The translations under genes were made by a program, and so were the position numbers. Shown piece after piece: positions 15,006 to 23,310 of a stretch of 33,924 nucleotides of DNA. Origin of the DNA: Clostridia bacterium (GTDB taxonomy: Bacteria; Bacillota; Clostridia; Oscillospirales; CAG-272); assembly GCA_017462035.1 (NCBI GenBank), contig JAFTRY010000018.1, forward strand, positions 1 to 33,924, written 5' to 3'. Within the stretch, counting starts at the first letter, position 1, and the number at the start of each line of letters is the position of its first letter. Under the pieces are notes generated by a model that searched no databases, was not told where the DNA came from, and saw nothing but the letters and a program-made list of their open reading frames with translations.

Positions 15006-16013
15006 TCACGGCAGACACGCCTCGGGCAAAACAATTGCCTCGGGCAGAAGCCGAGGGTCACTCAGAAGCTCTCGGGTCACGTCCCATTTTTCCGGATCCC
15101 TCAACAAAAACTGTAAACCTCTTCCGGAGGCGAATTCCCTCAGCCCGTTCCCCATCGCCCGGATCCGCTGAGGTATGGGCAGTGACTCCGCACTAAGAGA
15201 GGCAAACAAGCCTTCCCCGTCAACACACAAAAAATCGGGCTCTCTTCCGCTCCACGAGTCCAATAGGGGCAACCCCCTGTCCAGAAGGATCCCCCGGGGT
15301 AAATACCCGTTGAACTCCCTTCCCTCGCTCTCCAAATCACAAAATACCTCATGGCACAGAACACGGCAACGCTCCCATTCCTCACAGGTAGCGATCCGGG
15401 AGAACAAAAGAGAAAAACGACCGTAGACCGCTCCTCGATAGAGGCTTCTCAGCCGAAGACGAGTCCCCTCCTCCTCACCCAAGGGAATACATACGGTGAG
15501 CGGTAAGCCCGGATTTCGCTCCGCGGCGGCTCGGTAACGCTCAAACAGCACCTCCTCCTCGCCCTCCGAAAAACGCTCGCCAAGAATCCACCCCTGAGCG
15601 TTTCGGTCTCCCCGAGGCAGATCCTCAGACCAAGCGAAAAAGCGGACCGCCTTTTGCGATTTGGAAGCGCCCTCCCTTTGCTCGGCGTACCGCCGCACGG
15701 TATCCAGGTCGGGAGACACCCATACGCTTTGCCGATGGGTATCCAGTATTGCGATTTTCCCCTCCAGACTCTCGTCCAGCTCAGGTACAAAAAGGACGGG
15801 GCATGGCAAAGGAAACACGATCCGAGACGGTGCCCCCTCTTTGCGAAGAACCAAAACACCCACCACCGATGTCGATGGCAAACGGGAGGGCGGCTCTGCC
15901 GTCACCCAAATGACAGCTTCCTTTCCCTCTGATCCTTCCTCTGCCGAAAAGCACAGCTTTCCTACCGCCACACCCTCATTCCACGGCATGCGGTCCCCCC
16001 TCAAACGCTCCAT
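15006..16013 (-). CDS. Degenerate PTS Enzyme I-like protein lacking the active-site histidine
   Basis: A 335-residue protein that I read as a shortened, divergent member of the PEP-utilising Enzyme I family. Numbering from the start at 16013: EGVAVGKL (13-20) resembles the N-terminal G-x-A-x-GKA of PtsI; VVGVLVLRKEGAPSRIVFP (50-68) aligns with the phosphohistidine loop GGxTSHxAI, but has R in place of the catalytic His; FSLLFSRIATCEEW resembles the barrel segment LxIMFPMIxxxEE. The HPr-binding helical insertion and the PEP-site GTNDL and CGEMA motifs are absent or unrecognisable. So it cannot act as a phosphotransferase and may be regulatory or decayed. The start follows GGGAGG; an upstream TTG (16055) and a downstream ATG (15989) are alternatives. 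The similarity is by eye and needs a profile search. Confidence 0.5.
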   Translation of the reverse strand: MERLRGDRMPWNEGVAVGKLCFSAEEGSEGKEAVIWVTAEPPSRLPSTSVVGVLVLRKEGAPSRIVFPLPCPVLFVPELDESLEGKIAILDTHRQSVWVSPDLDTVRRYAEQREGASKSQKAVRFFAWSEDLPRGDRNAQGWILGERFSEGEEEVLFERYRAAAERNPGLPLTVCIPLGEEEGTRLRLRSLYRGAVYGRFSLLFSRIATCEEWERCRVLCHEVFCDLESEGREFNGYLPRGILLDRGLPLLDSWSGREPDFLCVDGEGLFASLSAESLPIPQRIRAMGNGLREFASGRGLQFLLRDPEKWDVTRELLSDPRLLPEAIVLPEACLP

Positions 16014-16116
16014 GTGTCCTCCCAAAAATATACTGTATTTATCATGTGCCGCCAAAGGAAAAATATACTTTTTTTCACGTTTTCATCGGCTTCTTTTTTG
16101 AGATCCTTTTCCAAAC

Positions 16117-16163
16117 AAAAAATCCGCTCCCCACTCGAACATCGCGCGTGGGGGCGGATTTTT
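16117..16163 (-). terminator. Terminator of the metal-ATPase operon
   Basis: A GC-rich stem of about 16 bp (16117-16134 with 16148-16163, one bulge and one G-T pair) followed on the minus strand by a T-run, just beyond the stop of the gene at 16175. Confidence 0.8.
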
Positions 16164-16174
16164 CTTGCCGGCAA

Positions 16175-16684
16175 TTACCGACTGACTTCCTTCAGCCTTG
16201 CGGTAATTTCCTCATACAAGGCGCGATAATCGGAGGCTTGCTCCTCCGCGATGGAAAAGACGATTCGTTTACCGTCCCTTTCCAAGCACAGCGTCTCCTC
16301 GGAGACAAAGACCGTTACCTGCTCCTCCCTCGTGTACACCGTCACGGACGGAAGCCAGGTTCCCGCCGTCGCGGCTTCTCTTGACTCATATTGGCTCTCA
16401 CAAAGCACCTCATACAACGTGTCCCGAAGAGGCGCGGCATCCTCCTCGGAAAGAATCACCTGCGCATCGGAAAAGAGCACTTGACCGCTTTGCGTAGGAT
16501 CGGTCAGGACCACCCGGCACTCTCCCCCGTCGGAAAGAATGTCTGCCGCCCTTCTCTTCGCCTGCCACCCGGCAATTGGGTCGGCAAGGAGTACCGCACC
16601 CAGCACCGCCAGGCATAAAAGGACGCAGACCGACACAGCCACGAGAAAGGACTTATCCCTTGATTTTGTTCGACGTTCTTTCAT
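16175..16684 (-). CDS. Hypothetical single-span membrane-anchored protein (169 aa)
   Basis: Not recognised. A basic N-terminus (KERRTKSRDK) is followed by one hydrophobic segment (about residues 13-35), and the rest is a soluble, probably extracytoplasmic domain of alternating beta-like and charged stretches. Two pairs of strand-like segments (VVLTDPTQSGQVLFSD, VTVYTREEQVTVFV) suggest a small all-beta or alpha/beta domain. It lies 11 bp downstream of the P-type ATPase and before the terminator, so it belongs to the same operon and may assist metal export or sense stress at the envelope. It has no His/Cys cluster. Confidence 0.7.
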   Translation of the reverse strand: MKERRTKSRDKSFLVAVSVCVLLCLAVLGAVLLADPIAGWQAKRRAADILSDGGECRVVLTDPTQSGQVLFSDAQVILSEEDAAPLRDTLYEVLCESQYESREAATAGTWLPSVTVYTREEQVTVFVSEETLCLERDGKRIVFSIAEEQASDYRALYEEITARLKEVSR

Positions 16685-16695
16685 GTTCTCTCCTT

Positions 16696-18798
16696 TTATC
16701 TTGACGCTCTCAGCGCATTCAGAACTGCCAAAACGGCAGCTCCCACGTCAGCAACAATGGCAAGCTCCATGGGAATACCCTGTCCCATGACCGCCGACAG
16801 GACCACACCGATACCAAGGACCGCGATCTTGATCCCTAGAGAAAGGGCAATATTTTCATTTGCCACCCGCGAGGTCTTTCGTGCGATACGAATCGCCTCG
16901 GGAATCTTTCTCAGGTCATCATCCATGAGCACCACGTCAGCCGAGCTGACCGTAAGAGCGGAGCCGCTCTCTCCCATGGCAATTCCCACGTCTGCCCCTG
17001 CCACAACGGCAGAGTCGTTCAAGCCGTCACCGCAAAACGCGACGGCGGCGTCTCTCTTCTTCTGTTTTTCCTCCTCAGCGATTCGAGCCAAAACAGCTAC
17101 CTTATCCGACGGGGTAAGAGCGGCGTAATACTCACGGATCCCCGCGTTCTCACACGCCGTCCTCACAGAGCCAATTCCGTCTCCGCTCAGTACGGCGATC
17201 CGCTTCACACCCTCAGCGAAAAGCTCCTGTACCGCGGGAGCGGAACCCTCCTTCATGGGGGCGGAAAAATGCAACCGTCCCAAAAGAACTCCGTCCTTGG
17301 CACCGAAAATCACCGTGGTATCCGCGTCCTCCACCGAAATTCCGTTCTCTCTCAAAAAAGCGGCGTTTCCAAAGCATACGGAAGCCCCCTCGGCAACACA
17401 ACGGACACCCCGCCCGGGAATATTTTCCGCCCCGGTCACAGACACCGAGCTTCCATTCCCCTGCCAGCCCAGACAAAAGGAGCGGGCGGCGGCGTGAGGA
17501 CTGTGACTCAAAACGGCGTAGGAAAGTGCCAAAAAATCCTGGCGATCCACCGACTCACAAACCTCGGCACCGTCAAAGCAAAGCGTACATTCGGTCACGG
17601 TCCCCGTTTTGTCAAGAGCCACACCCCGCACACGGCAAAGGACATCCATCACCTCTCCCCCTCGGAACACGATCCCCCGTGAGGCTCCCCTTCCCATACC
17701 GGCAAAGTAGGTCAGCGGTACCGAAAGCACCAGCGAGCAAGGACAGGAGACCACAAGCACCACAAGTCCCATGCGGAGCCAGGTCGTAAATTCCCCGGTG
17801 AGCAAAGCTCCCGCCAAAACGATCAGAGCGGATACTGCAAAGGCAAGAGGGGTAAAAATTCTGGCAAAGCGAGAGATCTTCTTCTCGGCGGCGGATTTTC
17901 TCTTGGTTGCCTCCTTTACAGATCGGGTCAGCTTGGTCACCACGGAATTCTCATAGCTGTGGGTAACGGCAAGATCCACCGAGCCATCGGTAAGAACCGC
18001 TCCCGAGGGACAAAAGACTCCCTCATACAGATCCTGGGGCTTGGATTCCCCGGTAACCGAGGAAGTGTCAGCCGCTCCGCCGCCGCTGATGACCCGTCCG
18101 TCCAGCGGGATCCGTTCTCCGGCGGTTACGCGAATCACCTCGCCTACCGCCACCTCACCGGGCATTACCCGCCGCGCCATACCGTCGCGAAGCACGACAG
18201 CGTACTCGGGGGCAATCTCCAAAAGCTCCGACAGATTCCGTCTGGATTTGGTATAGGCACTGTCCGACAGAGTTTCGCCTAAGGAATACAGATACATCAC
18301 GGCGGCGGCATCCGCATATTCCCCAATGGCGAAAGCGCCTACGGTCGCCACGCACATCAAGGTAAATTCAGTAAAGATTCTCTTACGGCAAAAGCCTCGA
18401 AGCATGCCTTTCCATACCTCATAACCGAAGATCAAATAGGAAAGGCAGGCGGCGGCGATCCGCAGAGGAAGGGGCAAGGGTGACAAAAAGGCAAGCACGG
18501 TGGGAATGGCACCCAAGCCGTAACGGATCAGGCGGCGGTGCCCGTTGCCGGAGCCCTCCGCCTCATGGTGATGCCCGCAACCACAGCCGCACTCACTGTC
18601 TCCCTCTTCATGGCTGTGCTCATGCGACTCGTGCCCACAGCAGTAGCTCTCCTCGCAATGCTCCCTATGCTTATGCTGCTCTTGGGACTCATGTCCGCAG
18701 TGGCATGTGCCCTCGCATTTTTCCTCATGCTCATGACTCTCCCCGTGACAGCCGCAATGACACACTTCCGCCTCATGTACGTGCTTGTGCTTACTCAT
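16696..18798 (-). CDS. Zn/Cd-type P1B ATPase with His/Cys-rich N-terminal tail
   Basis: A 700-residue heavy-metal exporter. The first 80 residues hold 19 His and 12 Cys in repeated HEH/CxC/CGH clusters, replacing the usual ferredoxin-like metal-binding domain. Core motifs: actuator TGES (249-252), transmembrane CPC (352-354), phosphorylation site DKTGT (396-400), an SPHAA motif in the nucleotide domain, and GDGLNDS near 595. The last spans contain the conserved K (LGIKIAVLG) and D (VADVGA) typical of ZntA/CadA, pointing to Zn2+, Cd2+ or Pb2+ rather than copper. The start at 18798 follows AAGGAGA and overlaps the stop of the ArsR gene, so translation is coupled and expression is metal-induced. 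Confidence 0.93.
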   Translation of the reverse strand: MSKHKHVHEAEVCHCGCHGESHEHEEKCEGTCHCGHESQEQHKHREHCEESYCCGHESHEHSHEEGDSECGCGCGHHHEAEGSGNGHRRLIRYGLGAIPTVLAFLSPLPLPLRIAAACLSYLIFGYEVWKGMLRGFCRKRIFTEFTLMCVATVGAFAIGEYADAAAVMYLYSLGETLSDSAYTKSRRNLSELLEIAPEYAVVLRDGMARRVMPGEVAVGEVIRVTAGERIPLDGRVISGGGAADTSSVTGESKPQDLYEGVFCPSGAVLTDGSVDLAVTHSYENSVVTKLTRSVKEATKRKSAAEKKISRFARIFTPLAFAVSALIVLAGALLTGEFTTWLRMGLVVLVVSCPCSLVLSVPLTYFAGMGRGASRGIVFRGGEVMDVLCRVRGVALDKTGTVTECTLCFDGAEVCESVDRQDFLALSYAVLSHSPHAAARSFCLGWQGNGSSVSVTGAENIPGRGVRCVAEGASVCFGNAAFLRENGISVEDADTTVIFGAKDGVLLGRLHFSAPMKEGSAPAVQELFAEGVKRIAVLSGDGIGSVRTACENAGIREYYAALTPSDKVAVLARIAEEEKQKKRDAAVAFCGDGLNDSAVVAGADVGIAMGESGSALTVSSADVVLMDDDLRKIPEAIRIARKTSRVANENIALSLGIKIAVLGIGVVLSAVMGQGIPMELAIVADVGAAVLAVLNALRASR

Positions 18799-19108
18799 GA
18801 TCCCGTTTCTCCTTTCCGTGTACAATGGACAACGCCAGCATCTGACGCACGTGATCGTCCGCCAGCGAATAGACCAGACTCTTTCCCGAACGGGTCACCC
18901 GTACCAGATCCGCCTTTCTGAGCAACGCCAGCTGGTGAGAGGTGGCAGATTGACTCATTCCCACTCGTTCGCTGATGTGCATGACACATAAGCTGCTTCC
19001 CGACAACGCCAACAGAATTCTCAGGCGAGTAGGGTCGCCCATCATTTTAAAAAGCAGAGCAATTCTTTGACACTCACTCTCGCTGATTTCTTCCAATCGA
19101 TGTGACAT
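18791..19108 (-). CDS. ArsR/SmtB-family zinc-responsive repressor
   Basis: A 105-residue winged-helix metal sensor. Recognition helix residues 49-62 (VGMSQSATSHQLAL) are typical. The alpha-5 metal site is complete: D84-x-H86 and H97-x2-E100, the same spacing as SmtB (D, H, H, E) and CzrA (D84, H86, H97, H100). The alpha-3N cysteine pair of CadC is not present (only C41, in SLCVMHIS). This favours a zinc (or cobalt) sensor. Metal binding would release it from the inverted repeat upstream of its own gene, inducing the P1B ATPase directly downstream, which overlaps it by 8 bp. Confidence 0.93.
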   Translation of the reverse strand: MSHRLEEISESECQRIALLFKMMGDPTRLRILLALSGSSLCVMHISERVGMSQSATSHQLALLRKADLVRVTRSGKSLVYSLADDHVRQMLALSIVHGKEKRDHE

Positions 19109-19132
19109 AGTTCCTCCTTACGATCCCATAAG

Positions 19133-19162
19133 TATTCATATGTATATCCGTTCATATGAATA
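19133..19162. promoter_or_regulatory. ArsR/SmtB operator
   Basis: A perfect 10-bp inverted repeat TATTCATATG/CATATGAATA with a 10-bp spacer, between the -10 box and the start of the repressor gene. It fits the family's usual imperfect ATAT...TTCATAT operators. Confidence 0.75.
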
Positions 19163-19189
19163 TTATATCATATTAAAAAAATATGTCAA
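19162..19189 (-). promoter_or_regulatory. Promoter of the metal-resistance operon
   Basis: Minus strand: TTGACA (19189-19184), 16-bp spacer, TATAAT (19167-19162), with the -10 box touching the operator repeat. Confidence 0.8.
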
Positions 19190-19311
19190 GACATTTTTCC
19201 AGAATCTCGGTTTGTTTACAGTGTGTTCAAAAATTAGGTGTATAATATTTATATTATTTATGTATGCTGTAAATTTCGGCATCACGCCGATTAAATCAAA
19301 GGATGATTGAT

Positions 19312-20175
19312 ATGAAAACAACAACCGCGCAACAAGGATGGATCCGCATTTTTTCCCTTTCGGTACTGGGAATGAGCCTGATTTCCATCCTGCTTTGTAC
19401 GCTGAGCTTTTCGCTGACCTACGACGATGCCATCGGTTATTATCCCTCCGATGCCCTGCTCCCCAAGATCACCGCAGCCCTCTTGGTGCTCTTTGCTCTT
19501 CTGATCGTCGGTGCTTCCTTTCTCTTCCGCAAAAAAATACCGACCTTGACCTGTTCCGACCCCGTTTGGATCCGCTCCGTTAGCGGCGTAGTCTTCCTTG
19601 GAATGAGCGGCATAGCGGTTGCGGATATCTTCTCCGCCGCCTCCCCGCTTACCATTCTTCTCGGCTTCGGCGGTGCTGTTTACTTTTTACTTCGGGCACT
19701 TGGAATGCTTCGTCCCCTTCCCCTGATTCTTTCGGGAGTGTGCGCTGTTCTTCGCCTGACGCTTTTTTTGGCTGAGGTCTACTTCAACGGCGAGGTTCCC
19801 ATGAACGCCCCCTTGAAGGTCTACCTCCAGCTGGGCTGTCTTGCCGGCATGCTGTTTCTGGTTCGGGAAATGAAAACGACGTTTTCCCCCTCCGACTCTC
19901 CTATCGCGGCAGTTGCTATCGGCTTGGGTGTATGGCTCCCCGGTGTCGCGTCGGTTCCCGCCTTGATCTCCCTCTTCAGCGGAAGCTTTTTCGAAACCGA
20001 AGTGCCTCACTCCGTTTACCTTCTGCTTTTCCTATGGCTTTACGCAGTCCTTCGTCTGCTTTCCCTTCCGATCTCTTCTCATCCGCAAAAGACGGAGTCA
20101 CCCTCTGCCTCCATAGAGGAAGACGTTCCTCCCGCGGAAGAAAAATCAGCCTCTGAATCCCAGAATCCATCCTAA
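19312..20175 (+). CDS. Hypothetical polytopic membrane protein (287 aa)
   Basis: Not recognised. Seven to eight hydrophobic segments are visible from about residue 14 to residue 255, with short charged loops. The C-terminal 35 residues are a charged, low-complexity cytosolic tail (SASIEEDVPPAEEKSASES). The overall layout recalls the membrane protein at 11514 (similar length, early span, charged tail), but I cannot show homology. The start at 19312 follows AAAGGA; an ATG three codons earlier is too close to that site. It is 24 bp upstream of a regulator gene and probably co-transcribed with it. The promoter is unclear. Confidence 0.75.
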   Translation: MKTTTAQQGWIRIFSLSVLGMSLISILLCTLSFSLTYDDAIGYYPSDALLPKITAALLVLFALLIVGASFLFRKKIPTLTCSDPVWIRSVSGVVFLGMSGIAVADIFSAASPLTILLGFGGAVYFLLRALGMLRPLPLILSGVCAVLRLTLFLAEVYFNGEVPMNAPLKVYLQLGCLAGMLFLVREMKTTFSPSDSPIAAVAIGLGVWLPGVASVPALISLFSGSFFETEVPHSVYLLLFLWLYAVLRLLSLPISSHPQKTESPSASIEEDVPPAEEKSASESQNPS

Positions 20176-20199
20176 CACCATCGAATCAAGGAGAAATAC

Positions 20200-20760
20200 A
20201 TGAGTGCCAATGATCGCATCCAGTGGTTCCACAAAAAAATATCAGCGAGCTGCTACCCCAACGCCTCCCATTTGTCCGAGCATTTCAATATCTCTCATCG
20301 GCAAGCGCAAAGAGACGTAGAGTTTTTGCGTAAGGAGCTGGGGGCACCCTTGTCTTACTGCTCCCGGAGAAAGGGATATTACTACGGGGAGGACTACGTG
20401 CTTCCCCTGATGGTGGAAACCGAGAACGACGCAGATTATCAGACCGTGATCTCGGGGCTTTACGCCTTCAACGACCAAACCGCCGCCCGCTCGGTGATCC
20501 AGATGCAGCTCCCCTATTCCGCCACCCTGGAAATTACCGACAAAATGACGGTTATGAATCTCCGCGGATTTATTGTGGGTGAGGAGCCCCATCACCGCTA
20601 CCGCTGTGAATTTCCCAGCGTGGAGCTGTTCTTGGGGATCGTCGTGTCTGCCGACGCGGATATTCGAATCGTTTCTCCCGATTGGCTGAGAAATAAGCTT
20701 CTCGGCTTCGCCCGCCGCATCCTGGAGCGAAACGAGACCGCCCCCTCGGAATCAGAATGA
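20200..20760 (+). CDS. WYL-family-like transcriptional regulator, shortened
   Basis: A 186-residue protein. Residues 1-60 form a DeoR-like helix-turn-helix (SHLSEHFNISHRQAQRDVEFLRKELG, given by position about 23-48) followed by the RKGYYY strand that ends the domain in WYL regulators. The C-terminal 60 residues (VELFLGIVVSADADIRIVS, then DWLRNKLLGFARRIL) match the WCX extension found after WYL domains. The central WYL sensing domain, about 70-80 residues in usual 300-residue members, is missing or reduced to a short linker. It may be a dominant DNA-binding form or use another ligand. Its likely target is its own operon. Confidence 0.6.
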   Translation: MSANDRIQWFHKKISASCYPNASHLSEHFNISHRQAQRDVEFLRKELGAPLSYCSRRKGYYYGEDYVLPLMVETENDADYQTVISGLYAFNDQTAARSVIQMQLPYSATLEITDKMTVMNLRGFIVGEEPHHRYRCEFPSVELFLGIVVSADADIRIVSPDWLRNKLLGFARRILERNETAPSESE

Positions 20761-20842
20761 GAGATTAATGAGAGATTCCTGTATACCAGCTGAATGTTTT
20801 AAAATTTTCTCGAATTTTTCCAAAGTTTTTTTCAAAAAAGGC

Positions 20843-20870
20843 TTGACAAACGGATTTTTTATGATATAAT
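20843..20870 (+). promoter_or_regulatory. rplJL promoter
   Basis: TTGACA (20843-20848), 16-bp spacer, TATAAT (20865-20870). Confidence 0.85.
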
Positions 20871-20879
20871 GATTCTGTT

Positions 20880-20998
20880 ATCCAAAGACAGCAGGTTCCC
20901 GTAAAGGCGTAAGCTTCCCTGCCGAGGACAGATTGATGAATATTTTTTCGAAATCTTTCTTCGCAGTGGGACTATGTCTTGCGGAAGAAAGTTTTTTT
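20880..20998 (+). promoter_or_regulatory. Ribosomal protein L10 leader with attenuator
   Basis: AGACAGCAGG...CCTGCCGAGGACAG (20886-20931) is the conserved Firmicutes L10-binding kink-turn leader. It is followed by a terminator hairpin (20955-20965 with 20980-20991) and a T7 run (20992-20998). Excess L10(L12)4 is expected to bind the leader and cause premature termination of rplJ-rplL. Confidence 0.88.
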
Positions 20999-21033
20999 AT
21001 TACCTGCATTTTTCACATGGGAGGTGAAAGAAA

Positions 21034-21561
21034 GTGCCAAGTAAATCTATTCTCGAACAAAAGCAGGCAATCGTTGCTGAGCTGGCTGAACAGTTGAAGA
21101 ACTCTCCTGCCGGTGTTGTAGTAAACTACCAGGGTATTACCGTGGATGCCGACACGAAGATGCGTAAGGCTCTCCGCGAGGCAGGCGTTACCTACACCGT
21201 TATGAAGAACTCTTTGACCGGCAGAGCTTGTGAGGCAGTTGGTCTGGGCGAGATGAAGGAATACCTGACCGGTATGACTGCAATTGCAATCGGTTCTAAT
21301 GACGCCGTTGCCCCCGCTAAGGTTCTGAAGGAGTACGCAGACAAGATCGAGTCCTTTGAGATCCTGGCAGGTTACCTTGATGGCAAGGTAGTGGACAAGG
21401 CTACTGTAGAGCATCTTGCAAGCATTCCCTCGAAGGAAGTCCTCATTGCCAAATTCTTGGGAAGCATCAAGTCTCCTCTGTACGGACTTGCATATGCTCT
21501 CCAGGCAGTCGTCGACAAGGACGGCGAAGCTGCTCCCGCAGCAGAAGAGGCTCAGGCGTAA
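21034..21561 (+). CDS. rplJ: 50S ribosomal protein L10
   Basis: The 175-residue base of the L7/L12 stalk; it binds 23S rRNA and carries L12 dimers through its C-terminal helix. Seen: N-terminal ILEQKQAIVAELAEQLKNS, VNYQGITVDADTKMRKALREAG and KNSLTGRA, all typical of L10, and an Ala/Glu-rich tail. It starts at GTG with a strong GGGAGGTG site, 35 bp after the attenuator; the GTG start is the only one that gives a complete N-terminus. It is followed by rplL after 75 bp. Confidence 0.97.
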   Translation: MPSKSILEQKQAIVAELAEQLKNSPAGVVVNYQGITVDADTKMRKALREAGVTYTVMKNSLTGRACEAVGLGEMKEYLTGMTAIAIGSNDAVAPAKVLKEYADKIESFEILAGYLDGKVVDKATVEHLASIPSKEVLIAKFLGSIKSPLYGLAYALQAVVDKDGEAAPAAEEAQA

Positions 21562-21636
21562 GTCCTGGCTCACCTATTTATGCGTAACACGCAACAAAAT
21601 TATTTTTAATTATTCCGTTTAAGGAGGAACACGAAA

Positions 21637-22014
21637 ATGGCATCTGAAAAGATCACTAACATTCTTGAAGAGATCAAGTCTCTTACTATCATCGAACTGG
21701 CTGACCTGGTAAAGGCAGTTGAAGAGGAATTCGGCGTATCCGCAGCAGCTCCCGTAGGCGTTGTAGCAGCAGCTGGTGCTGCAGCTCCCGCAGCAGAGGA
21801 GAAGACTGAGTTTGACGTAATCCTGAAGTCCTTCGGCGCTAAGAAGCTGGACGTTATCAAGGCTGTACGTGAGATCACCGGTCTGGGTCTGAAGGAAGCT
21901 AAGGAAATGGTTGAGGGTGCTCCCAAGGCTGTTAAGGAAGGCGTTTCCAAGGACGAGGCTGAGTCTGTTAAGAAGGCTCTCGAAGAGGCTGGCGCTGAGG
22001 TTGAGGTTAAGTAA
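21637..22014 (+). CDS. rplL: 50S ribosomal protein L7/L12
   Basis: The 125-residue stalk protein that recruits translation GTPases. Seen: the N-terminal dimerisation domain (residues 1-35), an Ala-rich hinge ([16 protein letters not shown], about 40-55), and the globular C-terminal domain with [34 protein letters not shown] (given by position, about 68-101), which is nearly universal. It starts after AAGGAGG. Codon use is strongly biased, as expected for a highly expressed gene. It ends the rplJL operon before a terminator. Confidence 0.98.
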   Translation: MASEKITNILEEIKSLTIIELADLVKAVEEEFGVSAAAPVGVVAAAGAAAPAAEEKTEFDVILKSFGAKKLDVIKAVREITGLGLKEAKEMVEGAPKAVKEGVSKDEAESVKKALEEAGAEVEVK

Positions 22015-22039
22015 TTTAACTCCCAAAGTTACCTACCAA

Positions 22040-22072
22040 AAAGGATACGGAGAAATCTCCGTATCCTTTTTT
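22040..22072 (+). terminator. Terminator after rplL
   Basis: A 13-bp perfect stem with an AAAT loop (22040-22052 with 22057-22069), T-run following. Confidence 0.85.
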
Positions 22073-22086
22073 GCGATCACCGTCAT

Positions 22087-22126
22087 AAAAAGCGAGACCC
22101 GGTCAGCAAAATTGCTGATCGGGTCT
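22087..22126 (-). terminator. Terminator of the hexuronate operon
   Basis: A 14-bp stem, AGACCCGGTCAGCA with TGCTGATCGGGTCT (one wobble pair, AAAT loop), followed on the minus strand by GCTTTTTATG. It lies directly after the last dehydrogenase gene and converges with the rplL terminator. Confidence 0.8.
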
Positions 22127-22131
22127 TATGT

Positions 22132-23301
22132 TTACCAGTTGGTATTCCAACGACTGTGATAGGAGCCCTCTTCTGTGTGAGCAGTACGGATATTTTTAAC
22201 TCCGCGGCTTCCGTCGATCTTCTTCTGAAGCTCGGCATAGAATTCCTCGTCATCCATGGGAAGAGCCACGGGACGGTTCTGCCAGGAGGACAGATAGGCG
22301 GCATTGCAGAGTGTCAGCTCACGCAAACCCTCTTCCCCGCAAGCGACCAGCTCGTCGCCGTAAAGGATCGCACGCCCAAAGTTCTCAAGGATCCGATGGT
22401 GACCGTTGTATCTCTCGTCGGTGAATTCCTCCACCGTACAGGAGATCTTTCGCTCCTCCGGTGTCTGGCAGAATTCACGCTCATCCATTTCAAGACGGGT
22501 CCAGACCAGCCGCTTCTCCTCCAGAACGATTTTTCCCTTGGTTCCCGCGATTTCCAGGCGGTTCGTACCGGGATACTCTCCCGTGGTGGTCATAAACACA
22601 CCCGTAGCTCCGTTTGCGTAACGGGCAAACAAGGTGGCATCGTCCTCCACCTCAATGTCATGGTATTTTCCAAGGTCGCACTGAGCGCGGATCTCCACGG
22701 GCATACCGCAGATCCATTGCCACAAGTCCAGGTTGTGGGGTGCCTGGTTCATCAGGACACCGCCGCCCTCCCCTGCCCAGGTAGCTCGCCAGGAGCCGGA
22801 GTCGTAATACGCCTGCTTCCGGTACCAGTTGGTAATCACCCAAACCGATCGCTTGAGCTCACCCAATGCACCCGAATCAACCAGCTCCTTTGCCTTACGG
22901 AAGAGCTTGTTGGTTCTCTGGTTGAACATAATGGCAAAGACCTTACCGCTCTCCTTGGCAGCATCGATCATTTCTCTCACCTTGGCACAGTAGACTCCCG
23001 CCGGCTTCTCGGTCAGAACGTGAAGTCCCTTCCGGAACGCCAAAATGGCAAGAGGAGGGTGGTCATAGTGAGGGGTGGAGATCACCACCGCCTCAACCAG
23101 ACCGCTATCCATCATTTCCTCCGCGTTCTCATATACAGGAACATGAGGATATAACTCTTTGAGTTCTGCGGCACGCTTCGGATCGTTGTCGCACAAAGCA
23201 CCCAACACCAATCCGGGAATATCTCCCCCATTGATCGCCGACGCATGGGCGGAACCGATATTACCGATTCCGATGATTCCAATTCTTACCGCTTTCATCA
23301 T
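22132..23301 (-). CDS. Gfo/Idh/MocA family dehydrogenase, third in row
   Basis: A 389-residue NAD(P)-dependent sugar or sugar-acid oxidoreductase, cytosolic. Seen: the Rossmann motif GIGNIG near residues 11-16, EKPAG (catalytic K region) near 100, and WRATWAGEGGGVLMNQAPHNLDLWQW (given by position, about 172-197), where the usual D-x3-H of the active site is N-x3-H-x2-D. It belongs to the same subgroup as the two genes upstream but is more divergent; its C-terminal half shares little with them. It is the last gene of the operon, separated from its neighbour by 9 bp. Two adjacent ATG codons follow AAGGAG; either may be used. The substrate is not known. Confidence 0.88.
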   Translation of the reverse strand: MMKAVRIGIIGIGNIGSAHASAINGGDIPGLVLGALCDNDPKRAAELKELYPHVPVYENAEEMMDSGLVEAVVISTPHYDHPPLAILAFRKGLHVLTEKPAGVYCAKVREMIDAAKESGKVFAIMFNQRTNKLFRKAKELVDSGALGELKRSVWVITNWYRKQAYYDSGSWRATWAGEGGGVLMNQAPHNLDLWQWICGMPVEIRAQCDLGKYHDIEVEDDATLFARYANGATGVFMTTTGEYPGTNRLEIAGTKGKIVLEEKRLVWTRLEMDEREFCQTPEERKISCTVEEFTDERYNGHHRILENFGRAILYGDELVACGEEGLRELTLCNAAYLSSWQNRPVALPMDDEEFYAELQKKIDGSRGVKNIRTAHTEEGSYHSRWNTNW

Positions 23302-23310
23302 TTATCTCCT

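Noticed and set aside
19215..19246. Promoter for the membrane-protein gene at 19312
   Set aside because: TTTACA and TATAAT are present but 20 bp apart, too far for a normal sigma-A promoter, so it was not listed as a feature.
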